A stretch of DNA of 50,382 nucleotides. Origin: an uncultured Spirochaetales bacterium. Lineage in GTDB: Bacteria > Spirochaetota > Spirochaetia > Sphaerochaetales > Sphaerochaetaceae. The notes beneath the pieces are model-generated. The model saw only the letters and a program-made list of their open reading frames with translations. It made no database searches and was not told the origin of the DNA. Each line of letters opens with the position of its first letter. The first letter of the stretch is position 1. Position numbers and translations under genes: made by a program. The stretch lies in assembly GCA_944390045.1 (NCBI GenBank), contig CALXOO010000011.1, positions 1 through 50,382 of the forward strand, read 5' to 3'. Shown here piece after piece: positions 1-7,824 of this stretch.

Positions 1-77
1 CAAAGGAAGGAGGCAATTAGCCACTGGCACTTCCGGGCAGTCGCAAGCCGTCACCCTTCAGGGTGGCGGTAGTTGAC
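1..77 (+). mobile_element. Right end of an IS200/IS605-type (TnpB) element, cut by window edge
   Basis: Positions 48-69 form a hairpin: CCGTCACCC pairs with GGGTGGCGG (nine pairs, one G-T wobble) around a TTCA loop, followed by TAGTTGAC. This foldback plus a TTGAC-like terminal motif is how I know IS200/IS605/IS1341 right ends, where the single-stranded transposase recognises the hairpin and cleaves just beyond it. I place the boundary near 77. The +2 frame stays open from the window edge to a TGA at 74-76 made by the end itself, so it could be the tnpB C-terminus, but I do not recognise the short peptide. Downstream lies a truncated membrane-protein gene, as expected for an insertion. The call rests on the hairpin and context only. 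Confidence 0.6.
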
Positions 78-95
78 CTCTCAGCCTCACAGGAG
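1..95 (+). ncRNA. Possible 3' part of a TnpB omega-RNA with guide from flanking DNA
   Basis: TnpB nucleases use an RNA from the right end of their element; the right-end hairpin is its scaffold and the adjoining host DNA its guide. If the element assignment is right, the scaffold would end near 77 and the guide would start with the first bases of the interrupted gene (about 78-95). The tnpB body is outside the window, so nuclease integrity and RNA expression cannot be judged. Confidence 0.3.
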
Positions 96-375
96 TGTGA
101 TCTTCATCATCTCGCTTTCCTGCTTTCTGGTCTCCTGCGCCCTCTATATGAACTCAGGCACAGGACAGGCACCCTTCGACGCCGCAGCCACTCTGATCTC
201 CCGCTCGGCACACCTTCCCTACTTCATCGTCCGCATTCTCTGGGACGGGCTCACCATCGCGCTCGGGATCATCGTGGGAGGACGTGTCACGGCCGGAACA
301 GTCATCATCGCACTGACTCTCGGACCCGTCGTCTCCTTCATTGGAAGAATGCTTTCAGGGCACCTGACTGACTGA
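78..375 (+). pseudogene. C-terminal remnant of a YczE/YitT-like membrane protein, split by an IS
   Basis: The frame ending at the TGA of 373-375 encodes about 98 residues: a hydrophobic segment, then the motif NSGTGQAPFDAAATLISR, a second segment and IIVGGRVTAGT before a last segment. This matches the second half of YczE-type integral membrane proteins (small-substrate transporter-like, function unknown), which are normally about 200 residues. The frame is closed by a stop at 70-72 inside the IS end, so the N-terminal half is missing. A TTG (73) or GTG (97) could in principle start a short product, but neither has a well-placed ribosome-binding site. Best read as a gene broken by the insertion on its left. 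It ends 11 bp from the convergent AraC gene. Confidence 0.55.
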
Positions 376-386
376 GGCGCCTGCCC

Positions 387-1163
387 TCAGGACTTTCTTA
401 TCTTTCTGTAGGCTGACGGCGGCATCTTCATCACCAGGCGGAAGACATCCTTGAAATAGCCGGGATCCGAGAAACCGGCAAGGGCTGATGCCTGCCTGAC
501 GCTGCAGCCCCTCTCCAGCGCATCCGCGGCGACACTGATGCGCATCGACCTGACAAAGTCCGAATAGCGCATCCCGCTCCTGCGGTGGAAAAGGGTCGAG
601 AAATAGCTTGCTGAGAGATTCATCTGACAGGAAACGGCCTCAAGCCCGACCTCTCCGGTGAGGTTTCTCCTGACATAGGCGGAAACCCGGTCAAGGAAGT
701 CATCACGGGGATTCATCGAGTCATGGTAACTTCTGTAAGCCTTCACGAGTATCTCAACAGACAGGGCCTGACAGAAGGCCATTGAGAAGCAGTCTGTGCC
801 GCGGCTTTCCAGCAGGAGGTCAGCGAACAGGGCTTCAAGCACTTCCTGGTGATGGCACACGAAGAACGGAGGAAGGCTGTCGATGGTGCCGTCCAGCCAT
901 CCGGCGGGTACTATGGCATGATAGCGGGAGTGGCCTCCGCCACCCAGATAGCTCGTCTTGTGCAGCAGGCCCGGCTTGATGAAGACAAAGCTCTTGGCAT
1001 GGACCTGCACTACGGAATCCTGAATAAAGTAACGCCGCTCACCGCTTGAGAGGAAGTAGAATTCGCAGACCCCGGCATGGCTGTGGAGGCCCGGCATCTG
1101 ATCATAACTGGCCCGCTTCCTGTAGTTGCATGAAAAGCCTGTATCCATGGAGTAATGATACAT
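387..1163 (-). CDS. AraC-family transcriptional regulator
   Basis: A 258-residue regulator with an N-terminal cupin-like sensor (HSHAGVCEFYFLSSGERRYF, near residues 28-47) and a C-terminal pair of AraC helix-turn-helix motifs; the second carries ASALAGFSDPGYFKDVF and the typical PPSAYRK end. AraC proteins of this layout bind a small ligand through the cupin and activate nearby or divergent genes. It is divergent from the MATE exporter with a 78-bp intergenic region, so control of that exporter is the obvious hypothesis. The start is uncertain: ATG at 1163 gives MYHYSMDT, but TATCAT at 1155-1160 lies 6 nt before the ATG at 1148, which would fit a leaderless start there. The ligand is unknown. 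Confidence 0.85.
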   Translation of the reverse strand: MYHYSMDTGFSCNYRKRASYDQMPGLHSHAGVCEFYFLSSGERRYFIQDSVVQVHAKSFVFIKPGLLHKTSYLGGGGHSRYHAIVPAGWLDGTIDSLPPFFVCHHQEVLEALFADLLLESRGTDCFSMAFCQALSVEILVKAYRSYHDSMNPRDDFLDRVSAYVRRNLTGEVGLEAVSCQMNLSASYFSTLFHRRSGMRYSDFVRSMRISVAADALERGCSVRQASALAGFSDPGYFKDVFRLVMKMPPSAYRKIRKS

Positions 1164-1205
1164 TAAGAAAACAGCATTTCATAGCCAGAACAGGATGAAA
1201 TTCCC

Positions 1206-1234
1206 TTTATCAAGGATAATTTTTCACTTATAAC
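1206..1234 (+). promoter_or_regulatory. Predicted promoter of the MATE gene (leaderless)
   Basis: TTTATC (1206-1211), 17-bp spacer, TATAAC (1229-1234). Only 7 nt separate the -10 box from the ATG at 1242, and no Shine-Dalgarno sequence is present, so transcription would start at or next to the start codon. Confidence 0.45.
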
Positions 1235-1241
1235 ATCCATT

Positions 1242-2684
1242 ATGATCAAAATAAACGCTAAGGATGAATCCTTCCGCCAGGAAGTTCAGAACGGTGCCAT
1301 CTGGCCTGTGGTCCTCCGCGTCTGTGTTCCTCTGGCCATCTACTCCTGGATCAGTCAGCTTTTTGACGTGCTGGACACTCTCATGGCCAGCCGAATCTCA
1401 GCAGAAGCAGTGTCCACTGTCGTCTACATGGTCCAGCTGCAGCACATCGTCTTTGCGGTCGGAAACGGACTCGCAGTCGGCTGCGGCATTCTCATAGCCC
1501 ACGCATACGGCAGGGGCGACGGAGAGAGGATAAAGACAATTGTCTCCACGACGATGGCCCTTTGCGGCTTTCTTTCCCTCCTCATCATCCTGGTGATTCC
1601 CTTCACTCCGGCCATACTCCGCCTTGCAGGCACGCCTGAAATCTTCATCTCACTGGGCTCGAATTATTTCGCGATCACGCTTGTCGGCATCATAGTGCAG
1701 TTCTTCACCACTATCTACATTTCCTGCGAGCGCTGCAGGGGCAGGAGCCGGAAGATACTGGCACTGAACATGTCGGTCGTGCTGACCAAGCTTGCCGTCA
1801 CAGCCCTCTTCGTTTTTGTCCTCAACGGAGACATCGTCTCAATCGCCTGGGCAACGCTGCTGAGCTATCTCGTGCTGCTGGCCTTCTCAGTCAGAGCCTT
1901 CCTGGCGAGGGAAGATGCATTCAGCTTCTCTGTCAGATACGTCAGGTTCGGGAAAAACACGATTGGCGACATCCTCAGGCTCTCATTCCCGTCAATGGTT
2001 GAGAAGATGGCCTTCTCTGCCGGCAAGGCCATGGTCAACCGCATGGCGGCGAACTACGGTACGGAAGTCGTCGGCGCCGCAGGAATCTCAAACAACATGT
2101 CAGGGCTTCTGACTGGAATCGATGTGGGAGTGGAAGACGGAGGCTCATCCATCGAGGGACAGCTGTATGGCACCGGAAACATAGAACGCACTGTGCGCGT
2201 CTACCGCCACCTGCTGGCAGCCGTCGCAGTGATCGGCTGCACGGGCTTTGTCGTGATGCGTCTTCTCACCGATCCGGTAGCCCGCCTCTTCTCGCTCTCA
2301 AGGGGCGGTTATGACCCGGCCTTCCACGAGATGATCTGCACACTGTTCCACTATGAGCTCTTCGGCTGCGTTCCACTGTCCTTCGCCTATGCGGGCTTTG
2401 CCCTCCTTCTGGGCATGGGAAAGACCAGGACCATTCTCATAATCAACCTGGCGCGCATCTTCATCTTCCGCCTCCCGGTGATCATGTTCTTCCAGAGCAT
2501 AAGCACCCTGGGCTACGAAGCCGTGGGAATGACGATGGCGGTCTCAAATTCCGCCACCGGAATACTCACCCTGATACTGTGTGAACTTGCCATCCGCAGG
2601 GCGCGCTCAGCGTCTCCAGAAGTCGCGGGTAAGCAGCGCGTAGACAGTGAACAGCTCGAGACGTCCGACCAGCATAAGCCATGA
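1242..2684 (+). CDS. MATE-family multidrug/Na+ antiporter
   Basis: A 480-residue polytopic membrane protein with about 12 hydrophobic segments. The opening (WPVVLRVCVPLAIYSWISQLF, then DTLMASRISAEAVSTV) is the MATE N-terminal signature, and a second similar half starts near residue 240. MATE proteins export cationic drugs or metabolites by Na+ or H+ antiport across the inner membrane. It is divergent from an AraC regulator. The last 78 bp overlap the 3' end of convergent trkH. The final residues here (after SASPEVAGKQ) are hydrophilic and look like a run-on tail read from the antisense of trkH. Substrate cannot be inferred. Confidence 0.9.
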   Translation: MIKINAKDESFRQEVQNGAIWPVVLRVCVPLAIYSWISQLFDVLDTLMASRISAEAVSTVVYMVQLQHIVFAVGNGLAVGCGILIAHAYGRGDGERIKTIVSTTMALCGFLSLLIILVIPFTPAILRLAGTPEIFISLGSNYFAITLVGIIVQFFTTIYISCERCRGRSRKILALNMSVVLTKLAVTALFVFVLNGDIVSIAWATLLSYLVLLAFSVRAFLAREDAFSFSVRYVRFGKNTIGDILRLSFPSMVEKMAFSAGKAMVNRMAANYGTEVVGAAGISNNMSGLLTGIDVGVEDGGSSIEGQLYGTGNIERTVRVYRHLLAAVAVIGCTGFVVMRLLTDPVARLFSLSRGGYDPAFHEMICTLFHYELFGCVPLSFAYAGFALLLGMGKTRTILIINLARIFIFRLPVIMFFQSISTLGYEAVGMTMAVSNSATGILTLILCELAIRRARSASPEVAGKQRVDSEQLETSDQHKP

Positions 2685-4055
2685 GAAACACCACAGCGCC
2701 CACTGGGGATAGACAGCGAAAGTGAAGTCCGTGCCTATGCCGCCCAGTCCGACTCCGATGTTGCCGAGAGTCAGGAGGACTGAGGTGTGAACCGCAAGGA
2801 AGTCTATCTCTGTAAGGGAAAGGACCAGGGTTCCGATGATGGCATTTGTCACGTAGAAGCCGACAAAACCGGCAATTGACTGAAGCGTGTCACTGCTGAA
2901 CGTGTCATCACCAAGACGGAGCACGGTGACAGAATTCGGGTGGATTCGCTTTGTGATCGAGTTCTTGAACAGCTGCATCATCGCCCCTATCCTGACGACC
3001 TTGATTCCACCGCCCGTGCTTCCGGCACAGCCTCCGACGTAGCACAGGACATAGAGCACGGTCTGTGCGAATATCGGCCAGTTGGAGTAGTTGGTGCTGG
3101 TGAAGCCTGTAGTCGTTATGTAGCTGACGACCTGGAATGCGGCATGCCTTATGGAATCTGAGAGATTGAAGATGCCCCTGGAGAACAGGCTGATCGAGAC
3201 AAACAGCGTGCTGGCAAGCACGATCTTCCAGTAGAGCCTGTACTCTCCGTCGCGCAGCACCTTGCTGAACTTGCGCTGGAACAGCCGGTAATAGAGAGCG
3301 AAATTGCTGCCGGCGAGGAACATGAAGATGATGCAGATCCATTCGACATAGGCGCTGTTGTAGTAGGCGATGGAGGCATCATGCGGGACATAGCCTGCCG
3401 CGCCCATGGTTCCGAACATGACAGTGGCAGCCTCGAACCAGTCGAGGCCCCCGAGCATGAGGAGAATGACCTGCAGGGCCGAAATACCTGTATAGATTCC
3501 CCAGAGGATGAGGGCCGTCTCCTTTATCTTGGGCCTGAGCTTGTCCTTCGTCGGACCTACTGACTCTGCTCCGTAAAGTGCAGTTCCCCTGACGCCAAGC
3601 GCGGGAAGGACAGCCACGAAGAGAACGACAATGCCCATGCCTCCGAGCCAGTTCGTCATGTTCCTCCAGAAGAGGATGCCCTTCAGCTTCGAGTCGATTC
3701 CGACCATGGCAGTGGCTCCTGTCGTCGTGAAGCCGGACATGATCTCAAAGAAACACTGGGAGAAATTCTCCATGACGCCGGTGAAGTACAGCGGCAGCGA
3801 GCCGAAGAAGGTCAGCACGATCCAGGTCAGCGTGACGAAGAGATAACTGTCCTTGACCGAGACTTTCATATCGCAGGAACGCGTGATGAAGAGCCCGAGC
3901 CCTGAGACCAGGAACATGAGTGCAACTGTCCAGAAGAAGGCCATGAAACCATCAATCTCCCCGTATCCGAGGCTGATGGAGGCCGGTATGAGCATGATCA
4001 GGGCCATGAAGATCGTGATCAGGCTCAGCAGCCTTGTCACTGTCCGGGGATGCAT
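2607..4055 (-). CDS. trkH: TrkH-type potassium uptake channel subunit
   Basis: 482 residues with the fourfold M1-P-M2 organisation of TrkH/KtrB. The filter loops are visible: SGFTTTGAT, GAAGYVPHDASI, TTTGFTSTNY and GNIGVGLGGIG, each keeping the key glycine. The end GRLELFTVYALLTRDFWRR is the normal TrkH C-terminus, so the stop is genuine even though it lies 78 bp inside convergent MATE. The protein is the K+-conducting inner-membrane subunit and works with the cytosolic gating protein TrkA. Its ATG shares a base with the trkA stop (TGATG) and has a GGAGGA-type ribosome-binding site inside trkA, so the pair is translationally coupled. Confidence 0.95.
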   Translation of the reverse strand: MHPRTVTRLLSLITIFMALIMLIPASISLGYGEIDGFMAFFWTVALMFLVSGLGLFITRSCDMKVSVKDSYLFVTLTWIVLTFFGSLPLYFTGVMENFSQCFFEIMSGFTTTGATAMVGIDSKLKGILFWRNMTNWLGGMGIVVLFVAVLPALGVRGTALYGAESVGPTKDKLRPKIKETALILWGIYTGISALQVILLMLGGLDWFEAATVMFGTMGAAGYVPHDASIAYYNSAYVEWICIIFMFLAGSNFALYYRLFQRKFSKVLRDGEYRLYWKIVLASTLFVSISLFSRGIFNLSDSIRHAAFQVVSYITTTGFTSTNYSNWPIFAQTVLYVLCYVGGCAGSTGGGIKVVRIGAMMQLFKNSITKRIHPNSVTVLRLGDDTFSSDTLQSIAGFVGFYVTNAIIGTLVLSLTEIDFLAVHTSVLLTLGNIGVGLGGIGTDFTFAVYPQWALWCFSWLMLVGRLELFTVYALLTRDFWRR

Positions 4056-5425
4056 CAGTCCTCCTCCCCGCCGCCGAAGAGGGACTGGACGAAGTCGTAG
4101 TCCTCATGCAGTGCGACAGCCAGGACGGTGTCCCCTTCCTGGAAGGCATAGTTTCCATCCGGGATGAAGTTGTCATCTCCGCGTCCGACACCTGCGATCA
4201 TGACGCAGCCCTTGAGATCTATATCCTTCAGGGCCTTGCCCAGATGAACGAAATTCGACTTGATGACGTACTCATAGACCTCGATCTTTCCATCGAAGAT
4301 TGAGTGGAGCGTGCGTACGTTCCCGCCCCTCATGATCTTCATGATCGCATCTACCGTCGCCTCTGTCGTGGAGACCGTGGCATCAACTCCGATGGCCTGG
4401 GCCAGCTTCACATAGCTCGTGTTCGTCTTTATCAGGGCAATTGAGCGCTTGGCACCCTGCGTCTTCGCATAGATGGACATGAGCACGTTGAGCTCATCGT
4501 TGTCTGTCATGCTGACGAAGAGGTCATTGTCCGCCAGATTCTCCTCATCCCAGAAGTTCTCGTCCGTGATGGCCCCGTTCAGGACCAGCAGCCCGGGATA
4601 GTACTCGCAGAATTCGCTGCAGATATCGCCGTCCTTCTCGACGAGAACCACGTTCTTGCGCATTTTCTCGGGAAGCTGCTTGATCAGGAACTTGCATATT
4701 CTTGTGGCTCCGACCAGGATGATGCGCTTCAGCTTCATCCCGGCATTGGTCACGCCGAAGAGCCGGTAAAGATCCTCCCTCTCATCATCGTCAAAGATGA
4801 TCGCGACCTCATCCCCCTCCTCGATCACGGTGCGGCCGGTGACGGTGGCCACCTTTCCGCGGTGGCTGACTCCGGCGATGAGATAGCGTCCGGGATACTG
4901 CCGCTTGATGTCTATAAGGCTCTTTCCGGCAAGCACATCACCCTTTGAGATCGAACGCGTCATCACCAGGTAGTGGGCCTGAGGGAAGTACGTGATGTCA
5001 CCGAAGATTCCGGACAGAATGATGTCCGCGATCTTCTCGCTGGCCTCCTGCTCCGGGTTCACTATATGGTCTATGCCGAGCAGGGAAAATGGCTGTCCGG
5101 ACTCCTCGCTCATGTAGGTCAGTCCGCGTATAGTCGCTATTGTCCTGACATCCGGATAACGGCTCGTGACAATGCCGCAGCTGACAAGATTGACCTCGTC
5201 GCTGTCAGTCACTGCTACAACCATGTCGGCACTGGCGAGTCCGCACTCGTCCAGCATTTCGATATCGGTCGCCGAACCGCAGACCGCCATGCAGTCAAGC
5301 TTGTTCTGCGCAAGCGCGCAGCGCGCGGGACTGCTGTCGAGAAAGGTGACCGACTTGCCCTCCTCAATCAGGTGCCTGGCTAGGCGCAGTCCCCTGCGTC
5401 CCGCCCCGAAGATGATTACATTCAC
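4055..5425 (-). CDS. trkA: TrkA, cytosolic gating subunit of K+ uptake
   Basis: 456 residues with two tandem RCK units (each RCK_N plus RCK_C), the usual full-length TrkA. The first nucleotide site has the Rossmann motif GAGRRG (residues 7-12) and a downstream acidic residue; the second is degenerate (GATRIC), as often seen. TrkA binds NAD(H)/ATP and gates TrkH; in some bacteria RCK_C domains bind cyclic-di-AMP, noted because a DarA-like gene lies at 27.2 kb. The start is GTG at 5425; an in-frame TAA shortly upstream leaves no alternative. There is no Shine-Dalgarno sequence, and TATAAT ends 8 nt before the GTG, so the mRNA is probably leaderless. Confidence 0.95.
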   Translation of the reverse strand: MNVIIFGAGRRGLRLARHLIEEGKSVTFLDSSPARCALAQNKLDCMAVCGSATDIEMLDECGLASADMVVAVTDSDEVNLVSCGIVTSRYPDVRTIATIRGLTYMSEESGQPFSLLGIDHIVNPEQEASEKIADIILSGIFGDITYFPQAHYLVMTRSISKGDVLAGKSLIDIKRQYPGRYLIAGVSHRGKVATVTGRTVIEEGDEVAIIFDDDEREDLYRLFGVTNAGMKLKRIILVGATRICKFLIKQLPEKMRKNVVLVEKDGDICSEFCEYYPGLLVLNGAITDENFWDEENLADNDLFVSMTDNDELNVLMSIYAKTQGAKRSIALIKTNTSYVKLAQAIGVDATVSTTEATVDAIMKIMRGGNVRTLHSIFDGKIEVYEYVIKSNFVHLGKALKDIDLKGCVMIAGVGRGDDNFIPDGNYAFQEGDTVLAVALHEDYDFVQSLFGGGEED

Positions 5426-5433
5426 GGTTCGTG

Positions 5434-5463
5434 ATTATAGATAAAGGGCAAGGGTAATTCCAA
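5434..5463 (-). promoter_or_regulatory. Predicted trkAH promoter (leaderless GTG start)
   Basis: On the minus strand: TTGGAA (plus 5458-5463), 18-bp spacer, TATAAT (plus 5434-5439), then 8 nt to the GTG at 5425. A small inverted repeat TCACG-GTT-CGTGA (5422-5434) covers the start codon and could be an operator or coincidental. Confidence 0.5.
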
Positions 5464-5554
5464 GTAGGCACAGAAAAAGCAGCTGAATCGTAGGAGTTTC
5501 ATCAATAGTGTTTACAAAATGGCGGTTCCATTTCAGTAATACTTTTGACCTGAG

Positions 5555-5563
5555 TGCTATAAT
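5555..5563 (+). promoter_or_regulatory. Extended -10 promoter of the aldo/keto reductase gene
   Basis: TGCTATAAT is a perfect extended -10 element. The nearby TTGACC (5545-5550) is too close to be its -35. Transcription would start near 5570, giving a short leader that carries the GGGAGGT ribosome-binding site at 5572-5578. Confidence 0.5.
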
Positions 5564-5585
5564 CCAGCCATGGGAGGTCAAAATC

Positions 5586-6686
5586 ATGTCATCAGACTGC
5601 TTTGCGCCTGTGAGAAACAGACTGGGGTTCGGCTGTATGCGCTTTCCTGTCACAGCTGACGGAAAGATCGACGAGACAGAAGTGACGAGGATGGTTGACC
5701 GCTTCATCGAGAAGGGGTTCAATTATTTCGACACGGCCCATGGCTATCTGGATGGCCGCAGCGAGACCACGCTGAGGCACTGTCTGACCAGCCGGCATGA
5801 CAGAAGCGCATACCTGCTTGCAGACAAGCTGTCAAACGGCTTTTTCGAGAAGGCAGAAGACATAATCCCGCTCTTTGACAGACAGCTTGAGAGGTGCGGT
5901 GTCAGTTACTTCGACTATTACCTCATGCATGCGCTCAATGCCCGGACATACAGCAAGTATGTCAGTGCTGATGCATTCAGGATCTGTGCCGGACTGAGGG
6001 AGGAAGGAAAGATCAGGCACCTCGGAATGAGCTTTCACGACAGCGCCGATGTCCTGGACAGGATTCTTGACGAACAGCCCGGCATCGAGTTCGTCCAGCT
6101 CCAGATCAACTATCTTGACTGGGAGAGTGAGACGGTACAGGCCCGAAAGTGCTATGAAACCTGTCAGAAGCATGGCAAGAAGGTCATCGTCATGGAACCC
6201 GTCAAGGGAGGAACGCTCTCCCAGCTCCTGCCTGAGGCGGACAGTGTCTTCGACCGTCTGGAAGGCAGAATGTCAAACGCGGCTTACGCCCTGCGTTTCG
6301 TCATGGGACTGGAGGACGTCAGCGTGATTCTCTCCGGCATGAGCACTCCTGCCCAGGTCGAGGAGAACACAGATCTCTTCCTGTCCTCCGGACCGCTCTC
6401 TGATGAGGAGATGAAGGCAGTGGATGAAGTTCGTGACATCACGCTGCGCCATGGTGCGATTGCCTGCACGGCCTGCCGCTACTGCACTGAAGTCTGTCCG
6501 GTCGGGATGCCCGTTCCCGAAATCTTCAGCCTGATGAACAGCGGCAAGGAGGAAGGCTACGACAGGATCACGGAAAAGACAAAGGCCGGAGACTGTCTGC
6601 ACTGCGGCAAATGTGAGGCTGCCTGCCCCCAGCACCTCCCGGTGAGGCGCTATCTGGATCAGGCGGCATTCCGTTTTGAGAAGTGA
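5586..6686 (+). CDS. Aldo/keto reductase fused to a 2[4Fe-4S] ferredoxin domain
   Basis: I start at ATG 5586 because GGGAGGT lies 7 nt upstream; a longer frame to GTG 5508 has no such site. The 366-residue product has an aldo/keto reductase barrel with the catalytic tetrad visible as Asp49 and Tyr54 (FDTAHGYLDG), Lys81 and His115 (YYLMHALN), followed by two CxxCxxCxxxCP motifs (CTACRYCTEVCP and CLHCGKCEAACP). This is the COG1453-type arrangement, predicted to be an NAD(P)H- or ferredoxin-linked carbonyl reductase in the cytosol; the substrate is unknown. It is a single-gene unit divergent from trkA and is followed by a clear hairpin terminator. Confidence 0.9.
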   Translation: MSSDCFAPVRNRLGFGCMRFPVTADGKIDETEVTRMVDRFIEKGFNYFDTAHGYLDGRSETTLRHCLTSRHDRSAYLLADKLSNGFFEKAEDIIPLFDRQLERCGVSYFDYYLMHALNARTYSKYVSADAFRICAGLREEGKIRHLGMSFHDSADVLDRILDEQPGIEFVQLQINYLDWESETVQARKCYETCQKHGKKVIVMEPVKGGTLSQLLPEADSVFDRLEGRMSNAAYALRFVMGLEDVSVILSGMSTPAQVEENTDLFLSSGPLSDEEMKAVDEVRDITLRHGAIACTACRYCTEVCPVGMPVPEIFSLMNSGKEEGYDRITEKTKAGDCLHCGKCEAACPQHLPVRRYLDQAAFRFEK

Positions 6687-6702
6687 TGTCCGGATATGAC
6701 AA

Positions 6703-6735
6703 GGCCGTCCGGAATGGACGGCCAGTGTCTTTCTT
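6703..6735 (+). terminator. Terminator between the reductase gene and rpsI
   Basis: GGCCGTCC (6703-6710), loop GGAAT, GGACGGCC (6716-6723), then a T-rich stretch on the plus strand. It ends the reductase transcript and may also serve convergent rpsI, whose own 3' side is less T-rich. Confidence 0.65.
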
Positions 6736-6747
6736 CCCGATTTGAAC

Positions 6748-7170
6748 TTATCTCTTCGAGAACTGGAAGCGCCTTCTTGCACCGCGTCTTCCGTACTTCT
6801 TCCTCTCGACCATTCTCGGGTCGCGGGTCATGAAGCCGGCATCATGCAGTGCCTTCCTGTAGGCGTCGTTGTCGTACTCGCACAGAGCGCGGGCGATTCC
6901 ATGGCGGCAGGCACCGGCCTGTCCCTTGATTCCGCCGCCGACAACGTTGATCAGGATGTCGAACTTGTCGCTTGTCTCCGTGACAGCCAGAGGCTGCTTC
7001 ACGGTGAAGACGCTGATGGCGTCGACAAAGTACTCGTCAACAGGCTTTCCGTTGACTGTGATCTGTCCGTTTCCCTCTCTGAGGTAAACGCGTGCGACAG
7101 AGGTCTTGCGGCGGCCTGTTCCGTGTGCGAGATTCACAATTTCCTTCTTTTCAGCTGTTTTCTTGGCCAT
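6748..7170 (-). CDS. rpsI: Small ribosomal subunit protein uS9
   Basis: 140 residues with the conserved S9 core ([14 protein letters not shown] near residue 17, [19 protein letters not shown]) and the basic C-terminal tail RRRFQFSKR that reaches toward the P-site tRNA. AAGGAG lies 7 nt before the ATG. It follows rplM by 11 bp, the conserved L13-S9 pair, and is co-transcribed with it. Confidence 0.98.
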   Translation of the reverse strand: MAKKTAEKKEIVNLAHGTGRRKTSVARVYLREGNGQITVNGKPVDEYFVDAISVFTVKQPLAVTETSDKFDILINVVGGGIKGQAGACRHGIARALCEYDNDAYRKALHDAGFMTRDPRMVERKKYGRRGARRRFQFSKR

Positions 7171-7181
7171 CTTGATTCTCC

Positions 7182-7610
7182 TTAAAGCTCAACCACAATC
7201 GGCTTCTGTGCTGCATGCGGATGCTGGGCGTCAGCGTAGACGCGCAGATTTGTGAACAGGGCCCTGCCAAGCTTTCCGTGGGGAAGCATGCCCTTGACGG
7301 CGTGCTCCATCGGGAAGGTGGGCTTCCTCTCGATCAGCTGACCATAGGTCTCGACCGACAGTCCGCCTGGATACATCGAGTGGCGATAGTACTTCTTATC
7401 ATCAACCTTGTTGCCGGTTACTGTAGCCTTGGCCGCATTGATGATGATCACATAGTCACCCATGTCCTGGTGAGGAACATACTCAGGCTTGTTCTTGCCT
7501 CTGAGAATCCTTGCCGCCGCAACCGCGACACGACCAAGGTTCTTACCTTCAGCGTCGATCAGATACCACTTCTTCTCGACTGTCTTCGGCTTTACAAAAA
7601 TAGTCTTCAT
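7182..7610 (-). CDS. rplM: Large ribosomal subunit protein uL13
   Basis: 142 residues, the normal L13 length, beginning [20 protein letters not shown] and containing [20 protein letters not shown] and the [19 protein letters not shown] region. L13 is an early-assembly 50S protein. A ribosome-binding site AAGGA lies 9 nt upstream. First gene of rplM-rpsI; its upstream leader (7611-7824) contains several hairpins on the coding strand. Confidence 0.98.
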   Translation of the reverse strand: MKTIFVKPKTVEKKWYLIDAEGKNLGRVAVAAARILRGKNKPEYVPHQDMGDYVIIINAAKATVTGNKVDDKKYYRHSMYPGGLSVETYGQLIERKPTFPMEHAVKGMLPHGKLGRALFTNLRVYADAQHPHAAQKPIVVEL

Positions 7611-7824
7611 GCCATTTTTCCTTAAATCTGTATTTCTCCCATACTCTTACCGGCGCATGGGCTCACCATTTCCGTCCAGGAGGAGAACAATCGCCGCCGA
7701 AAGCGGGGAAAGGCTTCTTAGGGCGCGTCAGGTCCACCTTCAGCCCTGGAGGAATCCCACACAGACCCGCAGGGGTCAAGAGAGCATAGGAAACGTGCTT
7801 CTCCGGATGGAGAGACACACTTTG
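7611..7824 (-). promoter_or_regulatory. Structured leader upstream of rplM-rpsI, unassigned
   Basis: The 214 bp between pcrA and rplM encode no recognisable protein. Read as minus-strand RNA they contain GACCC-CTGC-GGGTC, an AGGGC/GCCCT stem enclosing a small inner hairpin, and CCGC-TTTCG-GCGG. This could be an autoregulatory ribosomal-protein leader or a small RNA. I see no SRP, RNase P, tmRNA or tRNA signature on either strand and no convincing promoter. Confidence 0.25.

Noticed and set aside
5545..5563. TTGACC and TATAAT before the aldo/keto reductase read as a -35/-10 pair
   Set aside because: The spacer is only 7 bp; the extended -10 TGCTATAAT explains the promoter without it.
7690..7800. 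GTCAGGTCC-like string on the plus strand suggesting SRP RNA
   Set aside because: The GGAA tetraloop and AGCAGC internal loop that must follow are absent, so it is not an SRP RNA.
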